DNA of 33,286 nt from Methanobacteriota archaeon (GTDB lineage: Archaea > Thermoplasmatota > Poseidoniia > Poseidoniales > Thalassarchaeaceae). Below, one piece after another: positions 25,049 to 31,573 of this stretch; position 1 is the stretch's first letter; each line of letters begins with the position of its first letter. Made by a program: the position numbers and the translations under genes. The DNA lies in the NCBI GenBank assembly GCA_002713585.1, contig PATD01000029.1:2932-36217 (forward strand), in the 5' to 3' direction. Below the pieces are notes generated by a model. It searched no databases. It was not told the DNA's origin and saw nothing but the letters and a program-made list of their open reading frames with translations.

Positions 25049-26782
25049 ATGCGCATACCTAGTGAGTTGACCTCCATGCTCAATGGAGAGCAAGGGCCAA
25101 CCCGCCAAAAGGCTGCGAGATTAGTAGTGGATCTCGCATCAGTCGCTGGTGCTAAGCACTTCGTCCGATGCTCCGACGCACACGTAAGTGGCGTTAGTGT
25201 TCTAACAGGAGGCCATGGACTGCGGACTTTCCTTGCCGACCTCATCAAAGACCCAACAGGAACTGTCGCAATCCAGACAACTCTCAACAGTGCAGGTTGC
25301 GACCATGAGAAGATGGACGAAATGGATATCGAACATCAGGACTTTCTCGAACAGCAGTTTGAGATTATACATGCCTACATGCAACTCGGCATCAAGGCGA
25401 CACTTTCGTGCACCCCCTATGATCGTGGCATTGAAACACCAGAGGGCATTGGGTCTTGGTCTGAATCTAACGCTGTCTGCTTTTCCAACTCCTACACTTC
25501 GTTGATTACAAATCGCGAATCGGGCCTCTCAGCACTTGCAACTGCTCTCACTGGATGGGCGCCCGAATGGGGCCTTCACCTAGAGGGAAACCGTTTGCCT
25601 AATCTGTTGGTAGAAGTCGAAGTCGACCTATCCGACGCGACTGATTGGAGTGTTCTAGGTGATTGGGTAGGTACTCAAAGAGGCCCTCACTGGCTAATGC
25701 CATTCGGCCCAATGCCTGTGATTCGTACTCTTAACAAAGAACCGACTTTTGAGATGCGAAAAGCCCTCACAGCTGCAGCAGCGAACCATGGTTGCCCAAT
25801 GCTATGGCTAAACGATGAGGATGCAGATGCATCCAATATCCAAGACACCTTGATCTTCACCTCTGAACATCTTGATACTAGTTATGCTAATCTTGCACCA
25901 AAGGGTGAAGTCGATCTAGTAGTGATTGGGTGTCCGCAAGCCAGTATCGGAGAAGTTCGTGCCACTGCAGCCGCAGTGCGCACATGGATGGAACTAGGAC
26001 ACCATATCCCAGAACAACGACTCTGGGTATTCACCTCAGGACATAACCATGGAATTCTGAAATCTGATGGAACTATTGACCTCTTGGAAGAAGCCGGAGC
26101 CCTCATCCTGAAAGACACATGCCCCGAAGTCACCCCCTACAATCGGACGCGATACAATCATCTGCTCACGAATTCACTGAAAGCAGAGCATTATCTGACG
26201 AGCGGCCTCAATCGTATGCCTACAAGTGTGGCTCGAATCGAGGAATGTGTCGCCGTCGCTTTCGACCCACAACGTGTCCAAGGCGAACGCCCAAAATTGG
26301 ATGCGAAAGCACACGGATCGATGCCTAGTGCCAAAACTCACCAATCCGAACTATGCTCGATTAAGGGGGCCAGTTTACCAAGCCAAACTGAATGGATGGT
26401 TGAAGGAGAGGCGCTCGTAACCGATGTCCCGATTACCTATCTTGGCTATGTCAATCGCGACACAGGTGTAATCGAAGATCCAGGTCACCCCCTAGATGGT
26501 AATGCGATTGAAAACTCGATTCTGATTTATCCGAAGGGGTCTGGATCTACTGTGGCCCCCTATGTCCTCATGGGTTTGATCTATACTGGAAAAGGCCCGA
26601 AAGCAATTGTAAATCGTGATGTTTGTCCCCTCTCAATGCCTGCAGCAAGCCTACTCGGGATCCCTTACGCTACTGGATTCGATAACGATCCATGCATGGA
26701 AGTGAACACAGGTGACCGTGTCCGAATGAGCCTTCAAAACGGAGAAGTACATCTCGAAATACTTGAGAGGACATCGCCATAA
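25049..26782 (+). CDS. Aconitase-X protein, large and small subunits fused (phosphomevalonate dehydratase-like)
   Basis: Dehydratase of the aconitase X family, 577 aa. Residues 1 to about 435 are the large-subunit domain: an N-terminal MLNGEQGPTRQKAARLVVDL stretch, DAHVSGVSVLTGG, LSCTPYDRG and ILKDTCPEVTPY, whose cysteines are candidates for binding the Fe-S cluster. Residues about 440-577 are the small-subunit (DUF126) domain with the signature GSGSTVAPYVLMGL and IVNRDVCPLSMPAA. In archaea the two subunits are usually separate and dehydrate 5-phosphomevalonate in the modified mevalonate pathway. Bacterial relatives act on cis-3-hydroxy-L-proline and can be single chains. The mevalonate kinase in this window favours phosphomevalonate, but substrate is inferred. 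The ATG at 25049 has a weak GAAGG upstream; it may follow the regulator in one transcript (58-bp gap). Confidence 0.82.
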   Translation: MRIPSELTSMLNGEQGPTRQKAARLVVDLASVAGAKHFVRCSDAHVSGVSVLTGGHGLRTFLADLIKDPTGTVAIQTTLNSAGCDHEKMDEMDIEHQDFLEQQFEIIHAYMQLGIKATLSCTPYDRGIETPEGIGSWSESNAVCFSNSYTSLITNRESGLSALATALTGWAPEWGLHLEGNRLPNLLVEVEVDLSDATDWSVLGDWVGTQRGPHWLMPFGPMPVIRTLNKEPTFEMRKALTAAAANHGCPMLWLNDEDADASNIQDTLIFTSEHLDTSYANLAPKGEVDLVVIGCPQASIGEVRATAAAVRTWMELGHHIPEQRLWVFTSGHNHGILKSDGTIDLLEEAGALILKDTCPEVTPYNRTRYNHLLTNSLKAEHYLTSGLNRMPTSVARIEECVAVAFDPQRVQGERPKLDAKAHGSMPSAKTHQSELCSIKGASLPSQTEWMVEGEALVTDVPITYLGYVNRDTGVIEDPGHPLDGNAIENSILIYPKGSGSTVAPYVLMGLIYTGKGPKAIVNRDVCPLSMPAASLLGIPYATGFDNDPCMEVNTGDRVRMSLQNGEVHLEILERTSP

Positions 26783-26823
26783 TTTGGGGTGAAGCCCATA
26801 CGGGGAGACCCCATCTGAAGGGT

Positions 26824-27828
26824 ATGCGCGTTCTCGTCACAGGAGGAGCCGGCTTCCTTGGAAGTCACCTCTGTGAAGCACTTCTAGTCGATTTTCATGA
26901 GGTATGTGCTATCGATGACATGTTCAGAGGAAGGAAGAAAAATCTTGAGTCTTGCAAATCTTCTGCCGCAGAAATTGGAGTTCCATTCCACCTAGTAATG
27001 AAAGATGGAGCCGCACCGGAATCCTACGAAACGGCATTGAAACGATTGAATGGAAGCGTCGATCTAGTTTACCACCTCGCGGCGATTAATGGAACTCGTT
27101 GGTTCAACGAGCGCCCCGACCTCGTAGCTAGAGTCAATCTCTCAACTCTCCAGGCGGCACTCGACTTTGCTGTAACTAACGGTGCACGATTCGTATTCAC
27201 GAGTAGCCCAGAAGCGTTTGGAGACCAGTATGAAATGCCCATCGCATCTAATTCAGATTCACATTTCAAATCCTGTGCAGAGCATCAACGCCATTCCTAC
27301 GGCGCCTCAAAGTATCTTGGTGAATTATTGATTCAACACGCTGTGAGAACTCATTCACTAGATGCGCGTATCGTACGCCCGTTCAACTCCTATGGTCCAC
27401 GTCTCCCAGGGGACTCTCATGGGCAGGTTGTGTCCATGATGTTGGAACGTTGCCTCGCGGAGGAACCCATAGAAATCCATGGAACGGGGGAGCAAACACG
27501 TTGTTTCACATGGGTAGAGGATATGATTAGGGGCATCAGGTCCGCTGGAGAACTCGATCAAGGATTAGATGGTTCGAATCTCACCGGCCGAGCATTCAAT
27601 CTTGGATCCACCGAAGAAATCAGCATACGTAAACTAGCAGAGATATGTAGAACTGTCACAGGAACTGAAATTTCACCAATTGAAGTTGATGGACATCCCG
27701 GCGACTCTGAACGACGGGTACCAGATTGCACCGAGGCAAAAAACGCCCTCGGCTGGGAGAGTACCCTGCCTATCTTAGATGGGATTCAGAGGACTTGGGC
27801 TTGGATGAAAGCACGACATGAAGCATGA
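26824..27828 (+). CDS. NAD-dependent sugar-nucleotide epimerase/dehydratase
   Basis: Extended SDR of 334 aa. TGGAGFLGSHL at residues 7-17 binds NAD, AIDDMFRGRKKNL holds the ribose-binding Asp, TSSPEAFGD supplies the catalytic Ser/Thr region and YGASKYLGE the Tyr/Lys pair (about residues 160-164). RPFNSYGPR and GTGEQTRCFTWVEDMIRGI are typical of UDP-glucose 4-epimerase and UDP-glucuronate decarboxylase relatives, so it probably acts on a nucleotide sugar for surface glycans. The exact reaction cannot be read. It starts 41 bp after the aconitase-X gene, behind a GC-rich segment, and ends where the ribosome site of the regulator gene begins (AGGTGAT). The three genes are likely one transcript. 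Confidence 0.88.
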   Translation: MRVLVTGGAGFLGSHLCEALLVDFHEVCAIDDMFRGRKKNLESCKSSAAEIGVPFHLVMKDGAAPESYETALKRLNGSVDLVYHLAAINGTRWFNERPDLVARVNLSTLQAALDFAVTNGARFVFTSSPEAFGDQYEMPIASNSDSHFKSCAEHQRHSYGASKYLGELLIQHAVRTHSLDARIVRPFNSYGPRLPGDSHGQVVSMMLERCLAEEPIEIHGTGEQTRCFTWVEDMIRGIRSAGELDQGLDGSNLTGRAFNLGSTEEISIRKLAEICRTVTGTEISPIEVDGHPGDSERRVPDCTEAKNALGWESTLPILDGIQRTWAWMKARHEA

Positions 27829-27837
27829 GGTGATCTA

Positions 27838-28284
27838 TTGTCAGATGGTGAAGCCGCTAATCGATTGGAAGGACTCCGAACCGCACATGCTAGAGATCAG
27901 AATTCTCGAAGCGAGAGGATTAGTGCCCGAATCGAAGATTTCCTAGAAGTCATCCTCGAACTTGAGGACCGAGACGGGGCGGCTCGAGTATCAGATATTG
28001 CAAATCACCTCTCTGTATCCCGGCCAACTGTGGCGAAAATGCTCGCCAGGATGGCCGAAGATGGTTGGTTACACAGGGAACCTTACCGTGCGGTCAACCT
28101 GAGCCCTAAGGGGCGGGAACATGCATACTGGATGCGCAAGCGACATGGAGTCCTAGTGAGATTCCTGAAGCACCTTGGTACTGATGATGAAACAGCTCAT
28201 TTTGAGACTGAAGGAATCGAACATCATCTCAGTGAATCAACCGTCTCTGCAATTGCCAAACTATGTGAACGCCTTGAGAAATAA
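27838..28284 (+). CDS. MntR/DtxR-family metalloregulator
   Basis: Metal-dependent transcription repressor of 148 aa. After a polar N-terminal extension of about 28 residues, the winged helix-turn-helix spans about 45-90 (VSDIANHLSVSRPTVAKML). The six metal ligands known in MntR are all present at matching places: D34 and E37 (IEDFLEVIL), H103 (KRHGVL), E125, E128 and H129 (EGIEHHL). That set marks the Mn-type subfamily rather than iron-type IdeR, where the first ligand is Met. There is no C-terminal SH3 domain. Translation seems to start at TTG 27838, right after AGGTGAT (27828-27834), which overlaps the end of the epimerase gene; no ATG is available before the HTH. Its targets are unknown; it lies 3 kb from the znu operon. 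Confidence 0.88.
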   Translation: MSDGEAANRLEGLRTAHARDQNSRSERISARIEDFLEVILELEDRDGAARVSDIANHLSVSRPTVAKMLARMAEDGWLHREPYRAVNLSPKGREHAYWMRKRHGVLVRFLKHLGTDDETAHFETEGIEHHLSESTVSAIAKLCERLEK

Positions 28285-28306
28285 TCAGCGAACAAATTGC
28301 AGTACT

Positions 28307-28957
28307 CTACGATGATGTAGAATCGTCACTCAAAATGACGTCTAGGAATTTAGTTGATTCATGTGAAAATCCGAGCACAGTGACCTCGTGCCCGGATATA
28401 ACGTGAGCATGGGCACCTGCAGGTCCTGCCAAGTCGTAAGCACCAGCCTTTCCCTTCCATGAATTCGATTCGATGAGTTCGGCAATCTCATCTTCAGAGA
28501 GTTGATTGAACTCTACCGTCGTACTCTCAATGGAACGATGGACGACTATATCGGCAGTTGAGAAATCGAGGACTGCAGTTCCCGACCACACCAAATGGCG
28601 CCTCCCGGAAAGGTTGGTGAGCATATGGAGAGCCGCGATTGTATCGCTTGGTTGGCCAAGAGAAAGGAATGAATCGTGAGGATCCTCTACCAAGGTGTCT
28701 GCAACTATCCAAAGATTCGCTGAGGCCGATGATTCAGTTGCTTCTTCTTTGGAACTGATGAGATGATGTTCAAGGCGAGCGCGTTCGATCTTCTGATTAA
28801 GGATGAAATCAACCTGATCGTGGACACTGCACCTGTTAGACGGTGGCAACTCTTCTCCGACGAGGCCACCGAAATCTAGGGTAATACCGGTGTATCTTTC
28901 CAACAATAATTGTCGCCGGCGGGAGGAGGAGGAGGCGAGCCGGACTATCTTGGCCAT
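28307..28957 (-). CDS. Maf-like nucleotide pyrophosphatase
   Basis: House-cleaning enzyme of 216 aa that hydrolyses nucleoside triphosphates, probably modified or non-canonical ones, to the monophosphate. The Maf signature is at the N-terminus (RLASSSSRRRQLL, with Ser where most members have Pro). The catalytic Asp is in VADTLV near residue 85, and the conserved GKAGAYDLAG is near residue 165. A longer than usual loop (SSKEEATESSASANL) precedes the catalytic strand. The ATG at 28957 gives MAKIVRLAS; a TTG at 28966 would add three residues. The gene is convergent with the MntR-like regulator (22 bp between) and divergent from the KaiC-like gene. Confidence 0.85.
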   Translation of the reverse strand: MAKIVRLASSSSRRRQLLLERYTGITLDFGGLVGEELPPSNRCSVHDQVDFILNQKIERARLEHHLISSKEEATESSASANLWIVADTLVEDPHDSFLSLGQPSDTIAALHMLTNLSGRRHLVWSGTAVLDFSTADIVVHRSIESTTVEFNQLSEDEIAELIESNSWKGKAGAYDLAGPAGAHAHVISGHEVTVLGFSHESTKFLDVILSDDSTSS

Positions 28958-29018
28958 GAACGACAATTGTCAGTTGCGTTTATGTTGTCATCGTCCTTCC
29001 TTACCATCGGGTGCAGAG
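28958..29018. promoter_or_regulatory. Short divergent gap, maf / KaiC-like
   Basis: Only 61 bp separate the two start codons, so any promoter for one gene must reach toward or into the other. I see GACAATTGTC (28962-28971), a perfect 10-bp palindrome that could be a binding site, and no clear TATA box. Confidence 0.35.
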
Positions 29019-29750
29019 ATGAGTGACGCAAGTAACCGGATTCCGACTTATGTGAACGGGCTTGACCAAGGGATGCAGGGCGGCATCCCGCAAGGTCACA
29101 TTGTACTCCTTGCTGGTGCCAGTGGATCAATGAAGTCCAGCCTCGGATTCTCCTTGCTCTACAACGCTGTCCGCGAAGGACGTGCAAGTGGAATTTACGT
29201 TACTCTTGAGCAAGGGAAGAAATCGCTTGGAGGCCATATGGCCAACATGGGGATGGATGTCGACGATGCGAATGTCCGTTCATCAATCGCGATCATCGAC
29301 CTAGCTGACCTGCGTGTCCAACTCGACGCGAGAGGAATCGACAAGGAAGTGGATTGGATGGGGCAACTCATCAAACAATTGACCAACTATCGTGAATCGA
29401 TTGGATTCGATATCCTCGTTTTCGATTCTCTCGGAGCCTTCTTCACACTGACAAAAATGGATAACCCCCGCGATGAAATCTTCCGACTCTTTGAGGCAGT
29501 ACGACGTCTTGGCCTAACGGCTTTCTTCATCTGCGAAATGATGGGCGAAGGTAAGAATCAGTTCGGTGAATTCGGTATTGAGGACTATCTCTCTGATGGC
29601 GTAATTCACCTTACTATGGAACGTACGGGTGATTCAATCGAACGGAAACTAGCTGTTGTGAAGATGCGTCACACCGATCATGTGCTTGGGTATTACCCTT
29701 GGACCTGGGACTCTGGGACGCAACATTTCTCAATTGAACGTAAATTCTGA
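29019..29750 (+). CDS. Single-domain KaiC/RadA-like ATPase
   Basis: RecA-superfamily ATPase of 243 aa. It begins MSDASNRIPTYVNGLDQGM, the usual entry of KaiC-like domains. Walker A reads AGASGSMKSS near residue 35, with Met before the Lys where Gly is normal. A catalytic Glu is likely in VTLEQGKKSL near residue 68. Walker B is FDILVFDSLGAFF near residue 135. The end (VVKMRHTDHVLGYYPW) resembles the KaiC/Rad55 tail. Archaeal single-domain KaiC-like proteins are linked to signalling, but the target here is unknown. I chose the ATG at 29019 because it meets the domain edge; a more upstream ATG would overlap the maf gene with low-complexity sequence. It ends 3 bp before the convergent glmS gene. 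Confidence 0.82.
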   Translation: MSDASNRIPTYVNGLDQGMQGGIPQGHIVLLAGASGSMKSSLGFSLLYNAVREGRASGIYVTLEQGKKSLGGHMANMGMDVDDANVRSSIAIIDLADLRVQLDARGIDKEVDWMGQLIKQLTNYRESIGFDILVFDSLGAFFTLTKMDNPRDEIFRLFEAVRRLGLTAFFICEMMGEGKNQFGEFGIEDYLSDGVIHLTMERTGDSIERKLAVVKMRHTDHVLGYYPWTWDSGTQHFSIERKF

Positions 29751-29753
29751 AAT

Positions 29754-31571
29754 TCACTCAACTGTGACGGACTTTGCAAGGTTCCTTGGTCGATCGACAT
29801 CACGGTCTAGAGCTAGACCCGTATAGTAAGCCAGTAATTGGAGAGGTACGACGCTTAACATCGGACTAAGTGATTCTTCTGTAGAAGGAATTGTGAAGCA
29901 AACATCCCCGTGCTCTGCAATCACATCACCCTCAGTATGAATGAGTATGATACGAGCCCCACGCGCCTTACATTCCTCGATATTCGAAATCGTCTTGTCT
30001 CGATGGACATCATCCGGAGCGATTACGACGACTGGACTACCCTCCTCAAGGAGAGCAATTGGTCCATGCTTCATCTCGCCAGCGGGATATGCAAGACAGG
30101 GGATGTAAGCAATCTCCATCAATTTGAGAGCACCCTCACTTGCAACAGGGGCAGAGAAACCACGCCCTAGGAAAAGGACTGATTTCGCATCCTTCAGAAG
30201 TTCCACCGCTGCGGAGTAAGGTGCCTTATCCTCAATGACGGATTGCACTTGGTCGGGCAAAGCACGGAGAGCTTTCACCATCGTACGACCTGTAGTACGT
30301 GGCATGTCGCGTGCTCGGCCAATCTGGAGTGCGAATAGATTGAGGGCGGCGACCATGTTCGTGAATGCCTTGGTAGATGCCACTGCCTGCTCGGGTCCCG
30401 AATGAATGTAAACGCCCTGACCACATTGGCGTGCGATTGAGGATGCAACGACATTGATCACACCCATAACCTCAGCATCCTTGGCTTGGATGGCTTTGAC
30501 TGCAGCAAGCGTATCAGCGGTCTCTCCTGATTGACTCACAGCGAAATATACAGCCTTAGAATCGATGACAGGGTCATTGTTTCTGAACTCACTCGCTACA
30601 TGAGCAAAGGAGGGGACTCGAGCAAGATGTTCGATTGCTAATCGCCCCACTTGCGCAGCATATAGTGCGGTGCCACAACCAATTAAACGGACATGAGGAA
30701 GCAAACGTAGACGCTTTGCACTCAACGAAAGGCCACCTAGGCGTGCGTTACCCTCGCTGACTAGGGTACGTCCTGAGATACACTGGCGAATCGCTTCAGG
30801 TTGCTCATGTATTTCCTTGAGCATGAAATGAGGATAATCTCCCATATCTGAATCGCCCCATTGATCTTCGATTGTCACGATCATGTGATCTGTCGGGCCG
30901 TCGGTACGATGCGTTTCAACACCTGAACGTGAAATGACAGCTATGTCTCCGTCATCAAGAAAAATGACACGTGAGGTGTGAGAACTCAACGGATGTGGAT
31001 CACTGGAGATATACATCTCCCCCTCGCCAATACCAATGACCAGTGGAGAGCCATTTCGTGCACAGATAACCTCGTCGTATCCATGTATCATCACAGCAAC
31101 CCCCCAAGTTCCACGCAGAAGCATAAGGGTACGACGAACCGCTTCAAGTGGCGTCCTTCCTGCTTCAATCTCACGTGAAATTAGATGTACAATTACCTCT
31201 GTATCGGTCTCTGATCGGAATTCAATTCCAGTTTCAATGAGGCGTTGACGGAGGTTACCTGCATTCTCAATGATTCCATTGTGAACGACTGCAATACTCT
31301 GATCCATAGACATATGTGGATGAGCATTTTCTTCAGTAACACCTCCATGCGTTGCCCACCTAGTATGTGCAATACCCATTGTCCCAGAAGATACAGGGGG
31401 GACTACACGTTCAAGATCAGCAATACGCCCTACAGTCTTGTGAAGAGCAATTGTATCCTCCATCACTGCGACACCTGCAGAGTCATAGCCTCGGTATTCT
31501 AGACGCCTTAAACCATCAATGAGAATAGGCATGGCTGGCTTCTCACCTATGTAGCCAATGATACCACACAT
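29754..31571 (-). CDS. glmS: Glutamine--fructose-6-phosphate aminotransferase
   Basis: Makes glucosamine-6-phosphate from fructose-6-phosphate and glutamine, the first step of amino-sugar synthesis for glycans. The ATG at 31571 is chosen because the next codon is the catalytic Cys (MCGIIGYIG), which must be N-terminal after Met removal; the ATG at 31577 would bury it. The glutaminase domain includes RLEYRGYDSAG and HTRWATHGG. Two SIS sugar-binding domains follow (SQSGETADTLAA near residue 350 and LGRGFSAPVASEGALKL near 465), and the end VDRPRNLAKSVTVE is the classic C-terminus. The length of 605 aa is normal. The upstream gene ends at 31574, so the two are translationally coupled. Confidence 0.97.
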   Translation of the reverse strand: MCGIIGYIGEKPAMPILIDGLRRLEYRGYDSAGVAVMEDTIALHKTVGRIADLERVVPPVSSGTMGIAHTRWATHGGVTEENAHPHMSMDQSIAVVHNGIIENAGNLRQRLIETGIEFRSETDTEVIVHLISREIEAGRTPLEAVRRTLMLLRGTWGVAVMIHGYDEVICARNGSPLVIGIGEGEMYISSDPHPLSSHTSRVIFLDDGDIAVISRSGVETHRTDGPTDHMIVTIEDQWGDSDMGDYPHFMLKEIHEQPEAIRQCISGRTLVSEGNARLGGLSLSAKRLRLLPHVRLIGCGTALYAAQVGRLAIEHLARVPSFAHVASEFRNNDPVIDSKAVYFAVSQSGETADTLAAVKAIQAKDAEVMGVINVVASSIARQCGQGVYIHSGPEQAVASTKAFTNMVAALNLFALQIGRARDMPRTTGRTMVKALRALPDQVQSVIEDKAPYSAAVELLKDAKSVLFLGRGFSAPVASEGALKLMEIAYIPCLAYPAGEMKHGPIALLEEGSPVVVIAPDDVHRDKTISNIEECKARGARIILIHTEGDVIAEHGDVCFTIPSTEESLSPMLSVVPLQLLAYYTGLALDRDVDRPRNLAKSVTVE

Positions 31572-31573
31572 GC

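Noticed and set aside
26786-26812. GC-rich segment with competing hairpins (GGGGT or GGGG pairing with ACCCC) before the epimerase gene
   Set aside because: Stems are only 4-5 bp, there is no T run or known riboswitch core, and chance is a sufficient explanation.
28921-28935. GGAGGAGGAGGAGG run
   Set aside because: It is the antisense of the serine/arginine codons in the Maf signature, not a ribosome site or a separate repeat.
28890-29018. Longer N-terminus for the KaiC-like protein
   Set aside because: The added 43 residues are Arg/Glu/Cys-rich, overlap the maf coding region and do not belong to the domain.
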